The translations under genes and the position numbers were made by a program. The notes beneath the pieces are model-generated. The model saw only the letters and a list, made by a program, of their open reading frames with translations, was not told the DNA's origin and did not search any database. Shown here in pieces: positions 32,985-44,000 of a DNA stretch of 64,000 nt. The stretch is taken from NCBI RefSeq assembly GCF_024362695.1, contig NW_026063294.1, positions 1 to 64,000 on the forward strand, in the 5' to 3' direction. The first letter of the stretch is position 1; the number at the start of each line of letters is the position of its first letter. The DNA is from Pectinophora gossypiella. Its lineage: Eukaryota > Arthropoda > Insecta > Lepidoptera > Gelechiidae.

Positions 32985-33179
32985 ATGTCACCGGCGATAG
33001 AAATATGTTATGCGAAATAAAAGTTGCTCCAGGTTTTATAGTTTTGCCAGGCCGTAGGGTGTCTCCCTGATGCGGAGCATGTCACCGGCGATAGAATTTG
33101 ACCAAGATTTGAATAGGTATCGTGAAAACCAAAAAGTTCCACGTGCGATAGTTTCACCAGGTCGTAGGGTGTCTTTAAT
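32985..33179 (-). repeat. Helitron-like monomers, left part of a split array
   Basis: Carries GCCAGGCCGTAGGGTGTCTC and CCCTGATGCGGAGCA, then a second partial monomer ending GTAGGGTGTCT at 33176. The array resumes at 39536 with GTGTCTCCCTGATGCGGAGC. The gap is the CR1-like LINE, itself split by piggyBac. Confidence 0.8.
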
Positions 33180-33769
33180 ATACTTTATTGCACTTAACAA
33201 CTAGTTACATCACAAACAAGAAATGGACGTTTACAAGGGTGGACTTATCTCTAAGAGAGATCTCTTCCAGCCAACCCAGAGGTAGTATTAGAGTAACTGC
33301 GGAAGAATAAAAAGAGGTGCAATATATTAAATACATTATAATAATTATATCTACATATAAAACCGTTTAAAAAAATATATATACACAAACATATGCCTAA
33401 GCCTCTATAAATATATACACATATAAAATATACTATACCTACATACATACCTATTATATCCACTCTACAGTCGTTGGTAATTATAGCTACCGATTCCAAA
33501 TTCACCTCAGCAGTCGGTGGTAGCTATACTTACCAATTGTCGGGGTTCCGTTAGGGTGACCAATTTTACGGATTAACTAGTTTTACAAGCTAGTATAGAT
33601 TATAAAATTATACTAGTATTGTGTACTATAAAAAACCTTACTAGGTGGTATTTGCATCTCTTCCCTATGAGTTGATAACATTAAAAAAACAACTTTCAAA
33701 GTCAGACGAGTGTTGGTCGAGTCTACTGTCAACTACTGTGTTTGCGAGTGAGTGTTTTAAACAAGAAAT

Positions 33770-36700
33770 ATGCCGTAAGTATATAAAATATATTATTTTT
33801 ATTGATTAGCATACACCTTGAATATATCCTCTACCGTTTTCTACAAAAACCTGAACATTTAAGCCATGATTTTGTTCCAAAATCATTAAGAGAAAAATAT
33901 CGTATCAAAAAAACGTCTCCTGAGACAAAAATGGAGGCAAATTACAGAATATTACACGACGCATTATATTTTAAAATGTTTTAAATACATCACGGTTACT
34001 TATTAGTTACTCGTGGAAACAAATTATTTACCTAAATAAACAATTATTTCAGCAGATGCCCAGGATTTAGATTACAGGGTACACCAAATTTGGTCAACTT
34101 TTATCATGGTAACTAAACCTACCATCGACTTATCTGGGTTTAAGGGTTCGTACAAACGGAGCGATTATCTTTCTATGGCTGCTTGAACGCGCTTATTTTT
34201 TGTTTGAGCTTACAGTTACTTTGGTGTTTGTATTTGGAGCACGTTTTGGTGTAATTTTTTTTGTGTTCGTGTGACATGATTTTTGTGTGGTTTATTAATT
34301 AATTTAATAATCAAATGCTACAATACTAACTTTCATACTAATCCAAATCCTAGTGGTTAATTTTGCGGTTTTCTTGTATGACATTTTTGTAATACTGTGC
34401 AAGCATAATGTTTTGATTAAAGGTACTAATTACTAAGTATTTATTTTAGATTACCAAACAAAAAAGGTCGCGACTTGAGTCCGACAAGTCGCGAATCGGC
34501 AAGTCGTCAAAGGTAAATATTATTTATTTCTGTTTTCGTGATTATAAAGTATGTATAACATAATAATATGCTGTTTTACGTTTCAGTGTTCAAAGAGGTA
34601 GAGGTCGAGGACGTGGACAGGGAAGAGGTGGGCGTGCACACAGAGGAAGCGAAGTTGACAATGTAGAGTAAGTATTATTGCACACAAATTCAATTTATAA
34701 CTAGCGTTCTTTTATCTTCAGTTCTAAACAGTGACTGCTTTTTTTCAGAGATGTTATAGCTGAAGTGAGGGCACAGAGACAAATTACGAAAAAACGTATG
34801 ACTAAACTGCCAGTAGATATCCAACAGGAGTTTATAGACAGAAAGCGGCAGGCGCAATTAGATCGCATATTATTGCCTGATGCGCCTCCCTCGAAAGCGC
34901 CGCACGCAGTAAGTAATCTTCGTTATTGTTATTTATGTTATTGTCATGTCTATATGTTTGCTTTTGTTTTAGACGTCCATCGCCAGAACGCGGTGCAATA
35001 GAATTTATTTCGAATTCTAATGCACCTTCTGGCCAGGTAGTCTCCGTGCCTGTGGCTTCGACTTCCAATGCACCTGTTGGCCAGGTAGTCTCCGTGCCTG
35101 TGGCCACGGACGACTTCATTATTATTGGTAATTTAAAGAGATTAACTTGTATAGTTTAAACACAATAGATTTAAACCCGCACTTAATTGCTTTGTTTGTG
35201 ATCCAGCCCCCGAAGCCACCGACGTCGCTGGCGGAGAAGTGGTCGGGAACACCGACGAATTTTATATGGGTAAAAAACTCATTAATAATCATATAAAAGT
35301 GTAGTTATCGTCTTTAAACCCGCATTTATTAATATTTTGTTTACAGTACCGGCACCCGAACCTGCCGCATCTATTGTCGCTGCGCCTGCTCCCGTCGTAG
35401 CACCCGCTGGTGACGACGACTCAGATATCACTGGTAACAGGTTAATACAAAATTGTGGAGTGTAAGCGTACTTGAACTCGCATTAAATTATATTCTTTTG
35501 CAGAGGTCCGCCCGTCTATATTTTCGGCGCCAACTGCCAGTACGTCGAAAAGGAGTGTAATAGGTGAAACACTTTTAATTAATTTGACTATATCCTTATA
35601 CAATTAGTCCCTGAAAATGATAAAAAATCTGTGCTAATATTATAAATACTTTTTCAGCTATGAACGACGATCACTTTGCCGAGACTGTGACTAGCTGGAT
35701 GACAGACTTTTTTGATAGTGAGGACGAAGACTTACTCGATATCGACAGTAATGACGTTGACTTGGGTATCTCACTCTCGACACAAAGTAATACTCGTACA
35801 GCCACTGACTGCGCAGCAGACGATGATGGACTAACTACTGAACAAATTTCTTTACTTCATGCGCAAGAGGAAGCTGATGACATATGTGTGAGAGACTTGG
35901 CACCTACTAACGATTTTTTTGAATTTAATTGGACGTGTGACAGACAGACTTTTACTGGTAAGCGAGAAGTCTTTACTGGTTCGCCAGGACCGACATTCAC
36001 GGTTACTAACGACATGACTCCGACTGATATTTTTTATAAAATGATTGACACTGATTTTGTTGACATGCTGATACGACAAACAAACCTATACGGTGAACAA
36101 AAACTGACAAAACTAAAACAAAACCGAGAAACGAAAAAACATACACGGACTTTGCGTTGGACACCGACTGACCGGGACGAAGTGATAGCGTTTTTAGCAT
36201 TGATTATACTTCAGGGATTATACCCCAAAGTGACGGAGGAGTCCTACTTCTCTTATGACGGGTTTGGGACTACTCCTTTCTTTGGGCGAATAATGTCCTA
36301 CAACAGATACTTCCTGTTAAAAACGATGTTACACTTTGTAGACAATGACTCGACTGAGGACACGACAAAACTTAATAAGATAAGACCTGTCATCGACTAT
36401 TTTAATGCCAAATTTTCATCACTGTATTACCCTAAACAGAACGTGGCTATTGACGAGAGCTTGCTAAAATGGCATGGGCGACTTAGTATTTCTAAAAAAA
36501 TAGCAACCAAGGCCGCTCAAGTAGGTGTAAAAACCTATGAGCTATGCGAGTCGTCATCAGGCTACCTATGGCAGTTCAGGGTATATACTGGAAAAGATGG
36601 CCCCAACAGGAAAAGACAAATGCGACAAACTGACGACCACAACACCCAGCAACAGACTGAGGATCAGGACACACAGCAAGAGCGACTTGACAACAGTGAC

Positions 36701-37675
36701 AGCCAGCCACACCGACCTGAAGACCGCGTCATCCAGCAGGACCAAGCTAATGACCCTGACACCCAACAAGACCGACATGACGACCAATCGAGCAGTACGT
36801 TTCGTCCGCGAAATGCTACTTCTCAGATTGTTTATGACTTAATGAGACCACTACTTTACCGGGGACACACGCTAATAATGGATAATTTTTATAATGCTCC
36901 ATTATTAGCGCGTTGCCTTAAACAGGAAAAGACTGACGTATTTGGGACTCTGAGATTATCGCGAGAATTTGTTCCCGAAAGTTTAAAGACTATGAAAAAG
37001 ACTGACATGCGATAAGGTGAAATAGTGGCATCTTACTGTTCCGATCTGTCGGTGATGTTGTGGCGTGACTCTAACCTCGTTAGTATGATCTCCACTTACC
37101 ATCCCCTTCTAATCGGATCAGTGACTACGTATAACCGTACGCAAGTACATAAGCCGGCTGTCGTCCTTGACTACAATAAATCAATGGGAGGTGTCGACCG
37201 CAAAGATCAGTATCTTGCCAGTCAAGCTCTTGAGAGACAGAAAACTAAAGTGTGGTACAAGAAGCTGTTTAGGCGCCTTTACAATGCAGCAATCTTTAAC
37301 TGCTTTGTGATTTACGATAGTAATCCCACACACAAACTTGATCACCGTCAGTTTAGGAGGACGCTGGCTGAAGACTTGCTACGGTTGCACAAAAACATTG
37401 ACTTGACGACAGAACCCAAACTAATTCGACATAGACAGACGACTCAATTGGTGGCACGCCAAACAACGCGACCGTACGTGGCCTCGAACCATTTTCCGAT
37501 GAAAACGGGATCCACTGCCACACGTTGTTTTCTGTGCACTAAGAACAAACGACCGTCTAGGACTGCATATAAGTGCGAGGAGTGTGACGTAAATCTGTGC
37601 ATCGTGTATTGCTTTAAAGCCTATCATAAGCCTCCTCGCACTTCCACCACCAACCAGGACAATACTGACGATTGA
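33770..37675 (+). pseudogene. piggyBac transposase, nine exons, one premature TAA
   Basis: Exon 1 is only ATGCC (33770-33774) before GTAAGT. Exons then run 34450-34512, 34587-34667 (Arg/Gly-rich), 34749-34908, 34973-35127, 35207-35269, 35347-35433, 35504-35563 and 35658-37675. Phases agree at all junctions except exon 4 to exon 5, so a one-base indel or another splice site is likely there. The last exon has the three catalytic Asp contexts: AIDESLLKWHGRL, HTLIMDNFYNAP and NKSMGGVDRKDQ. A Cys-rich zinc-binding tail follows, CFLCTKNKRPSRTAYKCEEC. A TAA at 37013-37015 stands where Gln is expected between KTDMR and GEIVASYC. Total length would be near 890 residues. The family's enzyme cuts and reinserts the element. 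Confidence 0.85.
36610..36795 (+). repeat. degenerate coding repeat rich in Asp and Gln within the transposase
   Basis: Four to five imperfect units of about 36-42 bp encode DDHNTQQQTEDQDTQQERLD-like sequence, between YTGKDGPNRKR and FRPRNATSQIVYDLM. Frame is kept. Ordinary piggyBac transposases have a short loop here. Confidence 0.7.
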
Positions 37676-39535
37676 GATTTTTGGCGACTTTTGATTAATA
37701 CTGACGGTTAAGACTTTTGACGCTGACTTTTGTTATTACTACTTCTCCGGGCAGTTGGACGACCTGAAGGCTCAAAAATACACTCATCGGTGTATACGTA
37801 CGCGTCCAACATACTCCGAAGCGATGGACCGGCTTATCTAAATTAGGTCACCGTAAAACTAATGGAGTTATTTTCAACTAACTATAATCTGTATAGATTG
37901 GTCTTGGTAATTAGTTCGTTGTTTTATGCCAGGACACTCACAAAATTATGCAAAATAAAGTTTTTATGTATGGGGTACTGGCTGGTTATAACTAAGTTAC
38001 AAATTACAACTTTTCAAGAGAAACTAAATACAGACTTTCCAAATTAAAATTTTGTATGGAAAACGATGGGCCTTAGTAAAATTACTATGTTTTTGCATTT
38101 TATGTATTATGTATCTTATCGACAAGGTGTTCAGCAGGAGCAGGAGCATTCAATTATAAATTAGTTTTAATTAATTTAATAAATCTTAATTTTTCTTCTG
38201 GCTTTCTTTAATTCCATGCACAAAATGTGCATGTTAATCTTACCCTTTATTGGTAACTATAGTTACCATAGACTTAAAAAGGTAGGAACGCTCAGTGTAA
38301 ACAGAAACTTAGCGAGGGCGGCCATCTTGGTAAGAATACGGTGTTACAAATAAGTCGTGACCAGGTGTTATATTTATATTTCTTGTGTTTAAACTAAATA
38401 ACATTAAAATATAATTTGAATACTAGTAAAAAGTGTAAAAAATATTACAGTTCCTAGAACATGATACTTTACATGCTATTAACAGGCATGGCTGGGATAA
38501 CTGAAAAAATGAGCGGATTCTGTCAATTCTAATTGGATTTGAGATAGATTTTATAATGTGATCTTTTTTTATTTTTATCTAATTAGAATCATTGCACGTC
38601 TCGCTTGCTGTTTCTGAATTTTCTTTATTATAGCCACAGTAGTTTTTGAGTTACACGCCTTTTTATAACACGCCACGATATCGCTCACCGAACGCCGCGC
38701 CAGTTCGAAATGCCTGGACTGTTGAGGCTAGATTTGCTAGTGCGCCTGGACTGTCAAGTGGATATATATATATAACAATAAACTTAGACTACGAATATTC
38801 TATGGATAAAAAGTGCTCTTTGACTCTCTTCTTAAAAATTAGGTAAGAGGAACTCTCCTGAACTACCCTCGGCAGCCTATTCCAGAGCATGGCTGCACGG
38901 ACGGAAAATGAGTGAAAGCCAAAATTGGTATTGGTCCTAGGTATCTCCAGCATCTTAGTAATACATGGACGCCTAGAACGTGAGGGAGGGGGCAGGAGGT
39001 GGAAGCGGGACCGTAGATAAGAAGGGGTACCAGGATCATAGAGAATTTTGTAAAGGAAGGAAAGGATGTGCACATCACGGCGAAGTCGGATAGGGAGCCA
39101 TTTTAACGACGCACGAAACTCGGAAATATGGTCATACTTGCGTAAGCCGAAGATGAAACGTATCGCCAAATTTTGAAGATGCTCGAGTTTGTTAAGCAGC
39201 TCCTCGGTTACATCCAAGTAACAGACGTCCGCGTAGTCGAGAATCGGGAGCAGGAGAGATTGCGCCAGCATAATCTTGGTGTGAAAAGGGAGGAAGAATT
39301 GGAGACGCTTGAGAGAGTGAAACGTGAAGTGCATACGCTTGCTCAGCTCATTAATATGAGAAGACCAAGACATATGACAATCCATTATAAGCCCCAAATT
39401 TTTCGCCTTCTCAGAATAGGCAATAGGGATCCCGTCGTAGACAAGCGGAGGAAAAGAATTCCAGTCAAGCATACTTCTGAGTCTACTGCTACCCACGATC
39501 AACGCCTGTGATTTAGCGGGATTGACAAGGAGACC

Positions 39536-41046
39536 AAAAGTAGTGTCTCCCTGATGCGGAGCAGTTTTTCAAGATCGAACAGTTTTTCCATACTCAGCTT
39601 GACGTTTCGATCACACCTCCCATACATAATTTTTACCTCCGAGACATTTTCTGGAAAAACGAAATTTTGTATGGCGGCCATCTTGTTTTTTCGCCATTTT
39701 GTTTTTTTTTTCACCGGCGATTGGATTTGACTAAGATTTAAATAGGTTTCGTGAAAAAAATATTGCTCCAGGTTTTATAGTTTTGCCAGGCCGTAGGGTG
39801 TCTCCCTGATGCGGAGCAGTTTTTCAAGATCGAGCAGTATTGAAATACTCAACATGACGATCCGATCACATCCCTATACATCATTTTTTCCCCCGAGGCA
39901 TTTTCAGGAAAAACGAAAAATTTGTATGGCGGTCATCTTGATTTTCCGCCATTTTGATTTTTATTCACCGGCAATTAAATTTGACCAAGATTTAAATAGG
40001 TATCGTGGAAATTAAAAAGTTCCACGTGCGATAGTTTCACCAGGCCGTAGGGTGTCTCCCTGATGCGGAGCAGTTTTTCAAGATCGAACAGTTTTTCCGT
40101 ACTCAGCTTGACGTTTCGATCACACCTCCCATACATCATTTTTACCTCCGAGACATTTTCTGGAAAAACGAAATTTTGCACGGCGGCCATCTTGTTTTTT
40201 CGCCATTTTGTTTTTTTCTCACCGGCGATTAAATTTGACTAAGAATTTAATAGATTTCGTGAAAACAAAAAGTTCCAGGTGCGATAGTTTCGCCAGGCCG
40301 TAGGGTGTCTGCCTGATGCGGAGCAGTTTTTCAAGATCGAACAGTTTTTCCATACTCAGCTTGACGTTTTGATCACACCTCTCATACATCATTTTTACCT
40401 CCGAGACATTTTCTGGAAAAACGAAATTTTGTACGGCGGCCATCTTGTTATTTCGCCATTTTGTTTTTTTTTTCACCGGCGATTGGATTTGACCAAGATT
40501 TAAATAGGTTTCGTGAAAAAATTATTGCTCCAGGTTTTATAGTTTTGCCAGGCCGTAGGGTGTCTCCCTGATGCGGAGCAGTTTTTCAAGATCGAACAAA
40601 TTTTCCATACTCAGCTTGACGTTTCGATCACACCTCCCATACATCATTTTTACCTCCGAGACATTTTCTGGAAAAACGAAATTTTGTACGGCGGCTATCT
40701 TGATTTTCCGCCATTTTGATTTTTATTCACCGGTTATTAAATTTGACCAAGAATAAAATAGGTTTTGTGAAAACAAAAAAGGTCCAGATGCGATAGTTTC
40801 GCCAGGCCGTAGGGTGCCGCCCTGATGCGGAGCAGTTTTTCAAGATCGAACAAATTTTCCATACTCAGCTTGACGTTTCGATCACACCTCTCATACATCA
40901 AATCAAATCAAATCAAATATACTTTACATCATTTTTACCTCCGAGACATTTTCTGGAAAAACGAAATTTTGTATGGCGGCCATCTTGTTTTTCCGCCATT
41001 TTGATTTTTTTTCACCGACAATACAATTTGACCAAGATTTAATATA
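39536..41046 (-). repeat. Helitron-like monomer array, about six units, minus orientation
   Basis: Each unit of about 250 bp carries GCCAGGCCGTAGGGTGTCTC, CCCTGATGCGGAGCAG, TCAAGATCGAACAG, CATACATCATTTTTACCTCC and GGCGGCCATCTTG. It continues the array at 32985-33179. The right edge is cut by the Gypsy element at ACCAAGATTTA (about 41041). A 24 bp LINE-tail insertion sits at 40901-40924. Confidence 0.85.
40901..40924 (-). mobile_element. 24 bp LINE tail insertion with TACATCA duplication
   Basis: AATCAAATCAAATCAAATAT followed by ACTT is inserted into a monomer. TACATCA flanks it at 40894-40900 and 40925-40931. The sequence AATATACTTTA also forms the 3' end of the CR1-like LINE at 33180, in the same orientation. 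Confidence 0.6.
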
Positions 41047-41049
41047 TAG

Positions 41050-44000
41050 TTTTAGGGTCAGAAGTGGTAATAATTTAAAAAAAAACAAAACTAACAATCA
41101 CACTTTTTATTTGAATTTAAATTTTAACAATCACTTAAATACAGAAAAAAAGAAACAAAAACAAAATAACCTCGCTTGAAAATGCAACAGAAAAACAGGA
41201 AAATATCGAACAAAAATGGCTCACGTGACCTGGAACGTAGTCCTCTACCGATCCGTAGGCTTCGACGTCTCTCGAGCAAATGTCCGCCAAACTGGCGCGC
41301 GATGCTTTTTATAGAAGTCGGAGGTGCTACGATCGATCAGTGGGGGGTTACGCTTATACGGCCTCTCCTGATGATAGGTCGTCCTCGACCTGGTCATTAA
41401 CTAGGGGAGTTCTGGATGAGGGTCCGGCAATCGCAGCTTGTTCAGTCTCCCTATCGCAGTCCAGTAGTGGCATCGATGGTAGTGCGTTGGGTAGCGCTAT
41501 TTCGGTGTCCACAACTCCGTCGTCTGAAACGAGTCGAACATTAGAGATTGTTTCCTGAAATATCACACTCCTTTCGCGCTCCTTTCACATATCATTCACT
41601 TAATTCAGACAGTCTTTCATTCTTCACATCTTAAGCTCCTTGCATAATACTCGCATACGCACACACATTTTGGAATTAGAACATGTACGCCTTGACAGGT
41701 GACTGCCAATGCCCAGGGACGACTTGGTCAATCAATATCTGTCAACCGTAGAACGACTTGACAGACATTGCCAACGTCCGAGCCTGCCTAGTAACAAGGC
41801 TACAGGCAACAAGCGACAACATGACTGACACGTCCGCTTAAAAGCGACTTGACGATTAACGTCAACGCCAAGGACGACTTGGTCACTCAATATTTGCCAA
41901 TGACCATGATGACTTGACGAGATGACGTCAACGCCAAGACGGCTTAACAAATATTGCCAACGTCCACGGACGACTTGGTCACTCAATGTTTATCAGCGTC
42001 AATAGTGGCATGACGATCAAACGCCATCACTTAGACAGCTTGAAAAACATTGCCAACGTCCACGCCCGACTAGCAACAAGGCTACAGGCAACAAGATCTA
42101 CTTTATTCTAAGCCCACAGAACATTGCTCACCACTACTCAGAAAGGGGCCTAAGTTCAGGGTTATGAGAGGATTTGGATATATTCGCGTGCCGGCTTTTA
42201 AGTAAAATTTGGAAGTCGTCAGTTAGTCAGGTCAAAGAGAAAGAACACAGGGGTTTCAAGAGGGGTATATGTGGTAAACAATGTAACGCTAGCCCCGAAC
42301 AAAGCTGTCTCTTATTTCAACTCACTCTCGAAGAAAGCAGCGCACGACTCCGGACACCATTCGCCGCGCCAAGCAACCATATGCTGCGCAGCTGCCTGCG
42401 TGAGCTTCCCACGGCCTCCGCTCAGAAGTTTCAATTCGTAGCGGCCGCCCGGTAAGGTCTTCACCACTTTGTACGGCCCACGCATACCAGGGTCAAGTTT
42501 CCCGGTTACCTGTGAGAACTTAATCACAAATACCAAATCGTTAACATGAAACAAACGCGGTGGGCGTCTGTGGCGATTCACATGCTCGTCTTGTTTAAAC
42601 TGGTTGTCCAGAAGTCGTTGTCGAACATTGGCCCTGGTTATCTCGCGTACAGCCTCTCGGTTAGGTGATGTTCCCTCGAGAGCCACGTCCCTCACCAAGT
42701 TACGGATGACGGGTGTCGTCCCTTCCGTTCCAATCAGAATGTTCAGTGGCGATGCCTGTGTGGTCTTCTGCTTCGTGATGTTCAAAACGAGCTGCATCTT
42801 CCACAAGACATCCGACCATGATGCATTTTTGTGATTGACTTCGATGCGTATCATGTTTAAGACAGTGCGTACGTACCGCTCGACTTGGCCATTAGAGTGG
42901 TGCATTTCCGGAGTGATGAAATGCAACTCGCACCCTAAGCCGTCCATCCAGGTCTTGAACTCGTTAGACTCGAACATCCGCCCTTTGTCTGTGACCATTA
43001 GTTTGGGGACACCGAATAAAGAGATAGCCTGCGATATGACACGTTTGAGTTCACCTACATCTTGGCGATATATCGGCTGTTACATGGAGTACTTCGAAAA
43101 TGAGTCGACTAAGATAAGTACGAACCTATACCCTTCGGACTCTGGGAGAGGACCTAAGGCATCTACGTGCACAACGTGGAAAGGCTCAGCAGGTTTTTCC
43201 CATGATGTAATGTGCTGCAGTGGTGCCCGAGGTACTCGTTTCTTTGAAATGCACACTAAGCAATGAGAAATATATTTCCTGACGAACTGCCTTAGACCAG
43301 GGAACCAGAAGTGTCGCAGAATCAGGTCTTGAGTCTTCTCGTGTCCAATATGTTCGTGCTCGTCATGAAATATCCGTAAAAGGCTTAGACGGTAACCTTT
43401 CGGGATGTAGCAGAGCAGTCGTGGCTCCTCGCCTACAGTGGAGTACTTGTAATAAAGGAGTTCATTTTGTACTACATACCTGTTGGTGTCAAGAGTACCG
43501 TCTTGAAGTTTCTGGATGAGGTCTTGACTCTCCTGGTCGGCTGACTGTGCTATTTGGGCCCAGCTGCGGGGTCTGGAAATCTGGTTAACTCTAGCTGGGT
43601 TCCGGCTCAAGTAGTCGGCATGTTGCATTAGAACTCCTTTGCGATACTCGATATTGAAGTGGAAGTCCTGGAGGTAGATCCACCACCGAGCGACACGAGG
43701 TAGCAGGTCTTTTTTCCTTTCAGTTGATTTCAGAGCATTGCAGTCTGTGACCACAACGAATTGCATCCCCACGAGGTAGTGTCGAAAATGCTGGAGTGCC
43801 TTGACTACGGCCAGAGTCTCGAGCTCGTAGGAGTGGTATTTGTTTTCGGCTCCTTGGGTAACTTTACTAAAATAGGATACCACGTGCTTCTTACCATCTG
43901 GATGAGTCTGTAGTAGCACCGCTCCATAGCCCGCACTGCTCGCATCCGTGTGGACCTCAGTAGGTAGCTCGGGATCAAAAATGGCGAGTACCGGTTCGCT

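Larger units (their letters stand above)
33460..38761 (+). mobile_element. 5.3 kb spliced piggyBac element with 4 bp ATAT target duplication
   Basis: Ends are CCACTCTACAGTCG (33460) and CGGACTGTCAAGTGG-like GGACTGTCAAGTGG (38761), a roughly 13 bp inverted repeat with two mismatches. ATAT flanks both ends (33456-33459, 38762-38765). Subterminal copies of GGTAACTATAGTTACC-like palindromes occur near both ends (33475-33540, 34110-34125, 38258-38273). It contains one spliced transposase gene. The insertion lies inside the CR1-like LINE. Confidence 0.85.
33176..39541 (-). mobile_element. CR1-like LINE, 5'-truncated, split by piggyBac (parts 33180-33459 and 38762-39535)
   Basis: The right part encodes the C-terminal region of a non-LTR reverse-transcriptase protein (38789-39502, minus): LGLIMDCHMSWSSHINELS, FHSLKRLQFFLPFHTKIMLA, PILDYADVCYLDVTEELLNK, KYDHISEFRASLKWLPIRLR. 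The left part is the 3' untranslated region ending AGTGCAATAAAGTATATTAA. Repeat-monomer sequence GTGTCT stands on both outer sides (33171-33176 and 39541-39546 approximately), the likely target duplication. The frame has no internal stop in this part, but EN and RT catalytic domains are absent. Confidence 0.8.

Noticed and set aside
29266..38761. Reading the whole 9.5 kb as one transposon with 560 bp terminal inverted repeats.
   Set aside because: Inner inverted repeats and separate CTAA and ATAT duplications show two insertions, one a deleted copy in opposite orientation.
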